Below, one piece after another: positions 47,603 through 57,935 of a stretch of 64,000 nt of DNA. Source of the DNA: Pectinophora gossypiella (Eukaryota; Arthropoda; Insecta; Lepidoptera; Gelechiidae); contig NC_065417.1 of assembly GCF_024362695.1 (NCBI RefSeq), positions 13,819,001-13,883,000 of the forward strand. The letters run 5' to 3'. Both the position numbers and the translations under genes were made by a program. The notes under the pieces are model-generated. The model was not told where the DNA came from. It worked only from the letters and a program-made list of their open reading frames with translations, and made no database searches. Position 1 is the stretch's first letter, and each line of letters starts with the position of its first letter.

Positions 47603-48165
47603 GTGACAGAACTTTGAATACTCATAAAACGTCAAAATAAAGACAAAAGATCCCTCAGTTGAGGAGCCACAACTTTTTTTTTATTTCCGAACAGGTGAGG
47701 GGTCGTAGCCCGTAAATTATCTCAAACTACCCGCCTACACGTAATGAGACCTTAAACATTCGCTAATAACCTCCCAATGTATTTTTAATACCCTACTATC
47801 AGTAGTAAAAACTTTTTGTCGAAAACTTTTTGTTGATTTCCGACTGTATATTAATTCTCGATTTCTCGATTCGTAGCAGGTGTTCTATGTCGTAAAACAG
47901 ACATTTTTGTGGTACTGTGACTTGTCCATTAGATAACATCTTTGCGAGACAATACAAGACGTAAAAGTCAACCCTTGTCGTCGCTTCGTTACTTGACAGA
48001 AGAGTTATAGGCCGGAAGATTTTATGCCCTTGTAAATAGCAGTCTAATCTAATAATAGTGTGAATAAAATGTAAGCCACTGCTTCTGTGTGTGTACGTAC
48101 ACAGAAGATTACTATACAGCCTAACCTTCATTGTTATGTAAACATTCCCTTAATTTAAAGTAACC
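47603..48165 (-). other. Unclassified 110-codon frame
   Basis: A minus-strand frame (47799-48131) has ordinary composition (MLSNGQVTVPQKCLFYDIEH) but no family I recognise, and no splice or polyadenylation context could be tied to it. It may be part of a decayed transposon next to the LINE tail at 48166. Confidence 0.2.
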
Positions 48166-48335
48166 TTTAACTAATTTAAGGGAATGGAATTCTCTGCCGT
48201 CTTCTGTATTTCCGAATGCATATAACCCGGGTACTTTCAAAGCCAGAGTGAACAGGCACCTTCTGGGCGAGCTCACTCCATGTTAGGCCTCGTCAATGCC
48301 TTCGGGCAAGTCTGGGGCCAAGAGAAAACCCATCA
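48166..48335 (+). pseudogene. LINE reverse-transcriptase C-terminal end
   Basis: At about 48216-48285 the frame reads PNAYNPGTFKARVNRHLLGE, then LTPC and TAG. Just upstream, in another frame, WNSLP-like codons (TGGAATTCTCTGCCGTCTTC) are readable. This is the N-x-F-x-x-R-V-N-R-H-L end of an R1/Jockey- or CR1-like ORF2. It is frame-broken and 5'-truncated. A weaker copy lies at 56860-56960. Confidence 0.65.
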
Positions 48336-48801
48336 AAAGTAAAAAAAAATATCTTAATTTATCATGTGGGTTGTCGATACGAAGTCGATGGATATGATGG
48401 AACTTATGAAGTGAACCTATCGCCCATAACATCTGTCTGTAATCCTATATTTTATTTTAAAATAAACAGTCAGCACATTACACGTGTCACAGTTAAAACT
48501 GGGAATCATGACAATTACAAAGTTAAGCATCTTGTTGATCGATAAAAATATCAATTTGCTCCTAAGCAACGACCACCCAACAGTTAGATACAATCACGCT
48601 TTGGAACTAATTATATAATATACAATCGCAGCTAAGGCTCCGGCATAACAAAAGCAGGAGCAGAAGCGGCGCGCAGGCAGTACCAACACGAGTTGTTATA
48701 TTAATAATTATTAATACGTATAATTCCCGTGAAATTTTTATATTCTCCCACGTCATTGTGCTTTAAAATCATAAACAAACCTTTTTTACAAATTAATTCG
48801 A

Positions 48802-49022
48802 TGACTTTTTATTTGCATGTATTTATTGGTAGGTTGTACTTATAGTTTGTACCCGCAATCTTTCAATTTTTAAATTTTTCTTCACCTTATTTATGGTTGT
48901 CTGGAAGAAATCGCTTTAAGCAATAAGGCCGCCATTTGCCATGTACTTAGTTAGGAGTCTTTTTGTAAATATTTTTTTATTATTTTGGTGCAACAAAATG
49001 TATTTGTATTGTATTGTATTTT
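48802..49022 (+). mobile_element. LINE-R 3' end, TATTG tail
   Basis: TATTTGCATGTATTTATTGG, TACTTATAGTTTGTACCCGC, GGTTGTCTGGAAGAAATCGC, TTTAAGCAATAAGGCCGCCA and TATTTTGGTGCAACAAAATG, with a GTATTGTATTGTATT tail. It is the longest 3' UTR copy of the family, nearly identical to the insert at 52002. Confidence 0.8.
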
Positions 49023-50337
49023 TTCGTAATAATTAAAAATAACTTTGACACACGCTGAGGTGCACTGCCACCACGGCAGGTCCGCGCTGAAACTCCCTTC
49101 TGCTTTTGGTGTGCCGCCGCCTTAACAATTCAAACATTATACACAATATTGAATGATACACACGGCCCGATTTGTCAAAAGGGTGTCATTCTACACATAC
49201 GACTAACATGTAAAAGTAAAGTTGAAATTATTTATTCACCAAATAAAGTAAAATTAACACAAGTTAGTAGCGGGCCCTGCACTAAGGTTTCCTAGTGCCC
49301 AGGGTCTGTATCGCAGTAGCCCTATGATAAAACAATTTTTGCATTAAGATTAAGAATACGAAGTCATCTGTTTGTTATTCTTCATGTTATATTAAGGTCT
49401 CAAGCGGACGGCCTATGTAGACAGATACTATCCCACCAAAAACGTTTTCATGTAAATTGTTGCCAAGAAGAGATCATATCGATCGCAATGTCAAAAAGTT
49501 ATCAGATATCATGTAGAGCTAAGCTTTTAAAGCTACATACCATAACTCTATACACCCTAAGTTCACAAACTCTACACGTTATGCAAAATTTAGCGCTTGT
49601 CCGGCTTGTTTTGAGTTTGAATCAACGTTAGAAGACAGTTGACCCCACTTGTAGGACCGTATGTAGATTCTAAAGTCACGTGCCCGTAGGTAGCTGACCT
49701 ATAATAAAAACAAACACACATAGCCATGCCAAACATTTCTAAAAACAAAAACAACACTCTTTCCTAAGGCCGCAGAGTCGAAAGTACAACCACTACAATT
49801 TTCGGCTATGCAATTAACGTGAGCTCCTTAACAATTTCCGATCAAAAGGTGTTTTTTGTGAATTGACGATAATTCCATATGATTTATTCTTTTAGATATT
49901 AAGTCCAATTTCCTTCAGAAAGAGAAATAAATTCGTATCGTTATTACACTTAAAAACAAGTAAAACGTAGGGCGATCTTAATGACACGTATAAAACATGT
50001 ACAAGTAGTAATTTCGTGTAATTTTAGGTTTGTTTTTTGTAATATTAATTTTAATTACAATTGTAATTCGTGTAATCTTGTTGTTAAGAGTACGATAACT
50101 TTCAATTATTACGAATTTGAGCGCCCTTGTCAGTTAGATCTGAAAAACAATAATCGTTCTTTAACTTTTTATGTATCGTCATATCGGATGATCTAAAGGT
50201 TACACTGTGTTATATGGAGACATGAAACACACGTGTAAACCTATGAATACAACTTGTTAAGGTCTTTTTAACATTACACAATCTATCGGACATCATCACA
50301 CCATAGAAGAAAGTGGATGCAAAGGCCCTAATGCTCA
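49023..50337. other. No gene seen
   Basis: Mostly AT-rich DNA. GCGGGCCCTGCACTAAGGTT (49270) may be another LINE 3' end in reverse (preceded by ACCAAATAAAGTAAAAT). Otherwise nothing can be supported. Confidence 0.25.
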
Positions 50338-50460
50338 TTTTGTATGAGAACCGCTGTCGCCGGTTCAACCCCTCTCTTTTACTACTACTCTTGCAAATAC
50401 ATAACTACGATAGCGCTACTGCTGCTGAAATTCAGTTGCTTCTCATACAGCACGTCGGCA
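50338..50460 (+). repeat. Repeat M, copy 2
   Basis: TTTTGTATGAGAACCGCTGT, CGCCGGTTCAACCCCTCTCT, GCAAATACATAACTACGATA and GAAATTCAGTTGCTTCTCAT. It matches 13542-13640. A 'CTCTTTTACT' stretch sits in both. Confidence 0.55.
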
Positions 50461-51607
50461 CTGAAGCAAAGCGCCCAAAATGCTCGCAGCGTTTTCCCCT
50501 TTGATAACCTTAACCCTAACTAACCCCACCCTATTCCTAAGTTACAGAAACATCTAACCAAACACCTTAAGGAATGAAACACGAAGCCAAAACAAAGATA
50601 GGATAGAAAAGAAACAAAATCACCCTCTTTTTGTATTAATTAAACTCGCGTACAAGTGAAGTTGAACGACTAAATAAACAAAGTGTAAATGTCACAGCCA
50701 TAAATTTCCCAATCAAAATCCTAATTAATCAAAAGATCCACCCCCTATTAATTTTAAAAGACGGCAGCTGTAAATTGAACGCATAAAAAATTGAGTAAAA
50801 AGTTTCGTGAAGAATGATTTTTCGGGTGTATTTGGAGTTCCGTATGTATGTGAATATGTTCCGATAAGAACATTTCTTCAAGTTTCAAATCAGTGTGTAT
50901 TTATAAAAAGACATTGTTATAAATGCATAAACTAATTTACACTAAGTAAATGTTTGTTACGCCTGTTATGGGCAGATAACCTATCACCACGCTAATTATC
51001 ATATCCATCTTTGGAAGATATAGCTCCGCCCACTTCGATAAAGATATATGCGTGACTTTATACCTTTGATATTCATAAGGTGTTAAAAAGAGAGGTGTCG
51101 CATTCGCCTGGTATGAGATGGAATTCCGTACCGCATTTGGCGTTTACCAGCAATAAAAGTTTCTCAACTCTATTTATAATAACGTTATCTTCACAATATT
51201 ACAATACAGATCGGATTACCAATTAAATAAGACGCGTAAATGATTCACAACCGAAATAATTACAGTTCACTTATGACATCTAAATTTAAACAAAAAAATA
51301 TTCGGTCGGTTCTAATTTTCTTCCTCATTGCGGTACCCTAAAACACCTTAGAGGCGCATCGTTAGCGAAATAAATCACCAAGCCCCTTTGTTTGCACGGC
51401 ATCGGTCCTAGAACCTAATGGCGAATTAACCATTCATTTATTCAAATATTATCATGTATTTCCATTATCCTTCTTTAATATGTAGATACATTTGTTTTTG
51501 CTGCAAACGAATAAACAGAATAAATTTGAAAATAAAAATGTTTTGTTTATTTAGAGTTTTTTTTATCCATTCGGATTGCTTTATTGTTCGTAGTTATTGG
51601 ACGTATT
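50461..51607. other. No feature seen
   Basis: AT-rich DNA with no supportable gene or repeat copy. Confidence 0.3.
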
Positions 51608-51835
51608 AAATAGAATAGAATAGAATAACTTTATTCCCAAAACAGTGCAGTACAATAGTAGAGAAGATAAAGATAAGTATACAAATCAAAAATACACTGC
51701 CAGGGAAAAGGGACTGACTCAGCATGTTGTTGCGAAGGATAGTAGAAATACTACTCTTAGCAACACTGATATTCTGCCAGTACCTAAGTTACGCTTATAA
51801 ATACTTTGAAATATCGTGCCAACAAAAAGTGCCAA
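51608..51835 (-). mobile_element. Probable LINE 3' end, minus strand, TAGAA tail
   Basis: TAAATAGAATAGAATAGAAT, then AACTTTATTCCCAAAACAGT. The reverse complement has GAATAAAGTT followed by an ATTCT pentamer tail, a LINE-style 3' end. The body (GTTGCGAAGGATAGTAGAAA) is not recognised elsewhere here. Confidence 0.5.
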
Positions 51836-51965
51836 ATAAAAGTAGATCTAAAGCTGAAAGCAAGCACTAAAAAACTTTTCGATGCAGAATGTCCTTTTCT
51901 GTATACTACAAGTCATTACGTCCCACTTCTTGGCATTTTTTTTTGTTAACCAGAGAAAATATGAA

Positions 51966-52360
51966 CTGGGGGGTTAAAATCGCCACATCGAAGCAATTCA
52001 TATTTACATTTGTATGTATGTTATATATTCATTTGCATGTATTTATTGGTAAGTTGTACTTATAGTTTGTACCCGCAATCTTTCAATTTCAATTTTTACA
52101 TTTTTCCTCGCCTTGTGGTTGTCTGGAAGAAATCGCTTTAAGCGATAAGGCCTCCATTTGCCATGTACTTAGTAAAGAGTCTTTTAGTAATTATTTATTT
52201 TTATTTTGGTGCAATAAAGTATATTTGTATTCATCTAAACAAGCAATATTGCTATTTGACATTTGTTCGCATTGCGCACTTACTTTTGTATGCGCAATGT
52301 CAAATTGCAATATTGCTTGTTTAGATGAATTGCTTCAATGTGGCCTTTTTAACCCCTCTG
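51966..52360. mobile_element. MITE-G, copy 3, split by LINE-R
   Basis: The left end ACTGGGGGGTTAAAATCGCC and CACATCGAAGCAATTCAT stop at 52001. The element resumes at 52229 with ATTCATCTAAACAAGCAATA and runs to CAATGTGGCCTTTTTAACCC. Joined, the halves give a palindrome of about 165 bp. Confidence 0.8.
52002..52228 (+). mobile_element. LINE-R 3' end inside MITE-G
   Basis: A 227-bp insert with TTCATTTGCATGTATTTATT, GTCTGGAAGAAATCGCTTTA, AGCGATAAGGCCTCCATTTG and GGTGCAATAAAGTATATTTG. Short direct repeats ATTCAT (51996-52001 and 52229-52234) flank it. The hairpin ATCGCTT-T-AAGCGAT (52132-52146) is perfect in this copy. Confidence 0.8.
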
Positions 52361-52793
52361 TACTTTATACCCTGCTCTACGAAAGAGTTGGTTGTGGATA
52401 GTTAGGACCGAATATCATAATTAGATTGACTGGAACTATAAATGAATCTAGCTGAACTAAACGAAAAGAACGCCCAGCGGCACTCCAAGGAGAACATCCT
52501 TCCAAGTGATGCACAGAATGAACCAAAACAATTATTATTACTGACAGTAAAAAACTCTTAATACCGTAGTAGGTATGGCAAGAAACGAGACCGTTAAACA
52601 TCGTTGGCTTTATATTATTCACCCCAAAGTTCCGAGTAAAGCAGAATATAGCGTTCCTATTGACTCGCGATAAGGGGAGCTGTTTACGTTCGATATCAAC
52701 CAATACGATCGTACTGCTGATATGAGGCTGAGTATTAGCTCGGGAAAGTTGCATTCTTATTTTGTGGATAGATAAACAACACACAGGACAGCC
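52361..52793. other. No gene seen; 135-codon minus-strand frame
   Basis: The longest open frame in the window (52377-52784, minus) gives a protein with no recognisable domain, starting close to a SINE and ending in unclassified DNA. Composition and context do not support a gene. Confidence 0.2.
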
Positions 52794-52905
52794 TCCGTGG
52801 TCTAGTGGTTAGAGCGTTAGGCTCACGATCTGGAGGTCCGGGTTCGATTCCCGGTGGGGACATTGTCGAAATCACTTCTTATCGTGTGGGTTGTGAGGTG
52901 GAACT
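52794..52905. mobile_element. SINE-B head fused to inverted SINE-A tail
   Basis: Plus-strand AGCCTCCGTGGTCTAGTGGT (A box), GGTTCGATTCCCGGTGGGGA (B box) and CATTGTCGAAATCACTTC are SINE-B. From 52873, TTCTTATCGTGTGGGTTGTG and AGGTGG are the SINE-A tail in the opposite orientation. The B-type head is close to consensus. Confidence 0.7.
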
Positions 52906-53239
52906 GTGAGGATCTAACAGTAGTATACCAAACATCGAAGGAGGTAAAAGTCAGACTTCATCTTACTTCAGTGACGCAAAAAATTCTCAGAATTGGCGTC
53001 TATGCCAACCGAGGCAAAAACACCGTACAAAAAATTATACCATTCATCCTTAGCTTCGGAGAACCGCCCGAAAGGTTAGAAATGATGCACATTCAATTAA
53101 CAGAAATACGAACAGGCTTTATACTGTATTTTGAATAATGCATTTTTACTTTTGAAAATAAAAATTGAGACCACCACAAGTTTTCAACTGTCCTTACTCA
53201 GAATCAACAAACAACAAAAAAAAAAAACAAAAAACAATA
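52906..53239 (+). other. No gene seen; 94-codon frame
   Basis: A plus frame (52854-53138) runs from the SINE into unclassified DNA. The part from about 52915 has some protein-like composition (KEVKVRLHLTSVTQKILRIG) but no family I recognise. Confidence 0.2.
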
Positions 53240-53302
53240 AATTTCATTTCATTTCATTTCAATTCATTTCATTACATTTCATTTCATTTCATTTCATTTC
53301 AT
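53240..53302 (+). repeat. ATTTC pentanucleotide microsatellite
   Basis: About 12 copies of ATTTC with two point changes (AATTC, ATTAC). Confidence 0.95.
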
Positions 53303-55257
53303 CGCTAGAAAAAAGGCAAAACTATTCTGCGTGAACAGGTATTAACAGTAAAACAAAAATGCTTAAATTTTTTATAAGATTTAATTTCAACTTCAAATCA
53401 AAAACATTCCTTTATATCGAATCTTTTAGCAATATAAGGAACGGTACTTCAACTTGATTGTTAGATTCAATCGAAACGTGGTTTATTGTCAATTTTATTC
53501 GAATTTAATTTAAAAGCAATTGAAATACGATGTCATTCGTTTATAGTGCATCTAGTATACCTAGCATTTAGCATAATGGCGCCGCTTTCGTGACAAATCT
53601 AGTTGCTATTGTATTTTTTTGACATATTAGGTGTGTTCTATTTCTACTAGTACTGGCAGCTAATCGAATTTCGTAAAAAAGAAGAATATAATTTTAAATT
53701 TTATTCTTGTTATTTTTTGTTACCATATTTTTATGGTAATTTTAAAATGACAAATGTTCCACATTCTGCCACTGGCAACTTTGAAGCAAAACGACTTTCG
53801 AAAAAAGAAGAAAATAATTTCAAAAATAGAATCCGCTTTTCGTCACTAGAACAACAAATATTTAACGCAACAATTACTTTATCAGTTCCTTGATTTTCGT
53901 CTTCAAATCCCTTGCAAAATCCCACAGTGGTATTACTTGGTATTACGTGGTGTTACCGTAGGGTACCCCACATCTCATCCATCATGCGGGGAACAATGGG
54001 GAGTTCCGCGAACGCTCCAAATTTGCAGGCACCCTGATTTATTACCGATACAATATGCTATGTGGGTCATTCCCAATTACGCCAATTAATGTTATGTCGA
54101 ACATTTTTTTTGCATTTATTTTTGGTTCAGGATACCTAAACAATAGTGACGAGTCTTATTCTCTCGTCACCGTATTACTACCACCATAGATAGTGAAAGA
54201 ACACGAAAACCGCCCGTGAGACATTGTGTTCAACTGACGACAGCCTCTCCCAATTAAGGCCACTGCGCCCTGTTGTCCTAAATTATTTTAAAACCTCGAT
54301 TTTTAAGAAGCTTTTCACGTGCTATTTCTGCCTTCTTGGTCGCCAAAAAATATTTATAAGCTGTAAATTTATAGACAAGTATAGTTTTGTCTCCCATTTT
54401 TCTGATAAATTAGTGTAAGCTATCCTGGCCAGAACTAAACAAGACAATTAAAAACCTCCACTTCAATGGTTAGTAACTACTCCGGTTGTAAAAAAAGTTT
54501 CAAACATGTACTTACTTAAAGGAAAATAATTACTGTCAGGTGAGATTGTGATTGTGGTCAAATGCTTTCCTATCATCCATAAAAAAATAAAACCATACCT
54601 ATTTAGCACCCACACACACATACACAACTTATGATTTAAATGCACAGTTAGGTAGCGCAGACATGAACCGTTAGGTATGCTAATAGTTAGGTATTTAGTT
54701 AAACCATAAAATCAAACATCAATGTTTATTTAATTGCTTTAATCCTAAACATAAAAAGATGACGATTTAGCGTTAGAAAAGATATAATTCAAATGATAAA
54801 TATTCCGTGCTCGTTACAGATTCAAATACTATTTTTTGCAAAGTAAGTTAGTAAAGTACTTGTATATAAAATATACACAAAGAAAGTGGAAATAGAATAA
54901 ACGGGAATAACCCACCGATAACGGCTATCGATAACCGAAACATTGTAAAAAAAACATACGACAACATAATAATAATTAAGCAATTCCTGGAAACGATTTT
55001 ACGGATCAGAAACTATATATAAACGACTTTGAGCACGCAATTTCTGCAGCATATTGTCTATTTTGAAATACGTAAATCACTTTCGAATAAGAGTCCCATT
55101 TCCGTACATTTGAAATTCGAATTCCACACTAGATTTGTTTCGTTCCGTAAATTGATTTCGAATCGGATGTCGTTAAATGACGAAAATTTTTTGATTAGTG
55201 GAAATTGAAAAGAGTATTCAAAATGTTTAAAATCGCTCGATTAAAAAAGCATGTATT
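53303..55257. other. No gene seen
   Basis: AT-rich DNA. TGGTATTACTTGGTATTACG and TGGTGTTACC (53928) is a short 10-bp triple repeat. A 64-codon frame at 54224-54418 has no recognisable domain. Bases 54533-54570 share GTCAGGTGAGATTGTG with the LINE scrap at 56985. Confidence 0.3.
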
Positions 55258-55370
55258 TATAGATAGAACCCTGTCGCATTAACATAATACGATTTGATAT
55301 TTAGACTTTGTTTCAAATTGTCAAATACGATAAACGCGACACGGTGGTAAGATGTTTGCGGACACGACTA
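55258..55370. mobile_element. MITE-D, copy 7, decayed
   Basis: GAACCCTGTCGCATTAACAT, TGATATTTAGACTTTGTTTC and TCAAATACGATAAACGCGAC keep the family order. Confidence 0.5.
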
Positions 55371-55429
55371 CATTCTTCTCGTCACACATCATTATATTAT
55401 TTACATTTTTCACATATTATTTCCTCAAA

Positions 55430-55600
55430 CTAACGGCACTCTATGATGGCCGTATTGACATAATGCAATACAAAACTTGACAAACAATAAAAAGTACAGC
55501 TATTTTCTCCTATAACGTATTTATTAATTAATACGAAATTTGATGAGCGGGATGTTTATGCTCGTCCAAACGGCCATCTTAGTTTAGGTAAACTTAACCT
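55430..55600. mobile_element. MITE-N, copy 2
   Basis: GGCACTCTATGATGGCCGTA and TTGACATAATGC at the left, TTAATTAATACGAAATTTGA in the middle, ACGGCCATCTTAGTTTAG at the right. Ends inverted as in the copy at 10866. Confidence 0.6.
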
Positions 55601-55857
55601 AAACAGTTCCGCTACAAAGTGCGGACATAGCAACAAACCATCGCCAAAATACCAACTAGCAACTAATACTATCTCGGGTTATCTCTGGTTTATCGTCTAC
55701 TGAACCCCGTCAATCTGTAACGAGCACGGAATATTACCGATCGTGACACAAATCACTGCTATCACATTTTTTTAAGGCTGGGTTTAGGTAGTGTAGGTAT
55801 GCAAACTCAATACCGAAGTCTGGGTGTTATCTTGTGGTTGGAAGCATCGCAAAGTCA
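55601..55857. other. No feature seen
   Basis: No repeat copy or coding frame supported. Confidence 0.3.
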
Positions 55858-56078
55858 TAGAATAAGAATTAATACTATACGTACTTATAGAACGGCAATT
55901 GTCTGCTCCCCACCAGCGTCTGGGCTAGGTTTACCTCACCCCCCCTCGAACGCAGTTTAGACTTCATTCGTATGGCGTTAGACGTCACACACACAGATGC
56001 GCGTGTACAATAACGTCAATGTGTGGTGTCTGTGTAAAACGAGGTTGTTTGTATGAAGTGTCCGGGGTGTGGCAAAGT
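55858..56078 (+). mobile_element. MITE-F, left two-thirds
   Basis: CATAGAATAAGAATTAATAC, TATAGAACGGCAATTGTCTG, CACCCCCCCTCGAACGCAGT, ACACACAGATGCGCGTGTAC and GAAGTGTCCGGGGTGTGGC. The right arm is missing. Confidence 0.7.
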
Positions 56079-56859
56079 GCAGCATACTCTATACATTAAT
56101 ACTAAACGTTTAAATCACAATTTCATTATATTGACATTTTTAAATTGATAAACATACATACATAAAGTCATACCTGTAATCCCTAATGGGGTGAGCAGAG
56201 CCACAAGTAATCAAGGACAACTTGCAACCACTGTATTAAACCACCACTGTATTACTGTGTTAAATTGATACAATGAAAGACAAACATTCTGTACCTATAG
56301 AAAATAACATATTCCATAGTATACATTAATATGATATAACATAGTTGGGTCGTTCTTCTTTTTTATCGACAATAAAAAGACATTTTCTCGATTTATCGGA
56401 TTTAACATCTTTAAAATTATAACGGCAATAAATATTTTAAAACATCATATAAAGATGTGTCTGTAGAGGACTATTTAGTGGTTCTCTTTATCTTGGTAAC
56501 ATACTTTTCTTTGCAGGCGTATTCCAAAAAATATTGTGACAGAGTGGCCCTTTTCATCGGAGACAGCATTTCAATTTACCACTCTGTCACATAATTTTGT
56601 GAAAAACGATCAAGCTACGTTAATAACTAATTGAGGAACCGATTAGTATTTTGCTTGTATTTTGAGTATAATAAGATAACTATATTTTTGGACAATCAAA
56701 ACATGAAATAAAATTCTAAAACATAACTTATCAGAAGCAGAACGAAGGACAGATCATTGTCGATAAAAAAGAAGAACAACCCAGTTAAAGAAAGAAACTT
56801 GCATAAGAGAAAACATTTAAGAGACTCAGTATAACATAATGTATAACGATTTATAATAC
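56079..56859. other. No gene seen; moth repeat fragment at 56159-56230
   Basis: CATACCTGTAATCCCTAATG and GGGTGAGCAGAGCCACAAGT form a fragment of a common moth repeat. The rest is AT-rich. AGTGGCCCTTTTCATCGG and its flanks hold a short CAGAGTGG/CCACTCTG inverted pair (56541-56588). Confidence 0.3.
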
Positions 56860-57040
56860 CTTTGTAAGGAACTGTCTGCCGTCGTCTGTTTTTCCATCTA
56901 GTTATAACGAGAGTTTCCAAAGGTTAGAGTGAATAGGCATTTGCTAAGTAAGAGTGATCCACCATAGACCACATCGTAATTTATCATCAGGTGAGATTGT
57001 GGTCAAAGGCCAACCTATATTACTAAAACAAATATCATGA
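56860..57040 (+). pseudogene. LINE ORF2 C-terminal scrap
   Basis: AACTGTCTGCCGTCGTCTGT reads NCLPSSVFPSSYNESFQR, then breaks. GTTAGAGTGAATAGGCATTT in the next frame gives RVNRH-like codons. It is followed by CATCAGGTGAGATTGTGGTC. Same family as 48166. Confidence 0.6.
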
Positions 57041-57153
57041 GGATTAAAATTTTTTAGCCCTCAATTTTTAGTCATCTGAGGCAAACCGAAATAAAGACTC
57101 ACGTCAAAAAAATGTCGCAAATTCAATTCACTTATTTTGCTTTATTTAATCAT

Positions 57154-57222
57154 GGGATGATTGTGGTATGATCAAAGCATGTGCCCAGCAGTGGGACATC
57201 TAAGTATAGGCTGTGTATGTTG
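57154..57222 (+). mobile_element. SINE-B-type tail, 12-bp target duplication
   Basis: Sixty-nine bases including GCATGTGCCCAGCAGTGGGA and GTATAGGCTGTGTATGTTG lie between perfect direct repeats TTATTTAATCAT (57142-57153 and 57223-57234). Extreme 5' truncation. Confidence 0.8.
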
Positions 57223-57268
57223 TTATTTAATCATATTATTTCTTAATTTTAACAGCTTCTTAAAAGTA

Positions 57269-57547
57269 ACAGCCCCCGTGGTATAGTGGTTAGAGCGTTA
57301 GGCTCATGATCTGGAAGTCCGGGTTCGATTTCCGATTCACTTTGTGAGGCTGTCCTTTGTTTGATTGTCGGAAAAAGTAGATGATTTCCTGCTTCGGAAG
57401 GCACACTAAGCCGTTGGTCGCGGGCTACTAGCCCAAACACCTCCACCAACCCGCAGTGGCGTGGTGGAGTATGCTCCATACCCCCTCCGGTAGATTGAGG
57501 GGAGGCCTGTGCCCAGCAGTGAGACGTGTATAGGCTGTTTATGTTTT
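57269..57547 (+). mobile_element. SINE-B, full length, 12-bp target duplication
   Basis: CAGCCCCCGTGGTATAGTGG (head), GGTTCGATTTCCG (B box, one base off), then a deletion to CACTTTGTGAGGCTGTCCTT, GGCACACTAAGCCGTTGGTC, CCACCAACCCGCAGTGG, GGGAGGCCTGTGCCCAGCAG and GGCTGTTTATG. Perfect direct repeats TTCTTAAAAGTA (57257-57268 and 57548-57559). Confidence 0.9.
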
Positions 57548-57844
57548 TTCTTAAAAGTATAAAAAATAAGTAAATAAAGCCGTTGACTTACTTAATTTGA
57601 TAAAAACCGACGTGTTATTTAAAACAAATCGTGAGAAAACGTTAAGAACGAATTAATTAAAAAAAAGAACGAATCATTTCTTAATTCAAATCGTCCTATA
57701 GAAATAAAACGTTATCTAAATTTCAAATCGGTTGCGTTCGTAGTTGAAAAAGTGCGTTCGACGACCGATAGGTTATCTAAACGTTCTCATGTAGTTTATT
57801 CATAAAATGTGACACAGGAGAAAGGTCTATAAATCCACATCACC
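57548..57844. other. No feature seen
   Basis: AT-rich DNA. No supportable feature beyond the right target-site repeat. Confidence 0.3.
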
Positions 57845-57935
57845 CATACTTATGTTATACATATATGCGAATGTAATTCTGTCTGTGTGTTACTTTTCAC
57901 GCTTATGCCACTGAACCGATTTCGATGATGTTTCT
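57845..57935 (+). mobile_element. HL-type repeat, 5' part
   Basis: ACATATATGCGAATGTAATT, CTGTCTGTGTGTTACTTTTC, ACGCTTATGCCACTGAACCG. The CTAG end is not found. Confidence 0.5.

Noticed and set aside
47799..48131. 110-codon minus-strand frame as a gene
   Set aside because: No family recognised and it adjoins a LINE tail. Kept only as an unclassified stretch.
52377..52784. 135-codon minus-strand open frame, the longest in the window
   Set aside because: No recognisable domain, no splice context and ordinary AT-rich DNA around it. Length alone is not unusual for 64 kb.
53131..53334. Coding segment rich in HFISF repeats
   Set aside because: It is an ATTTC microsatellite read in frame.
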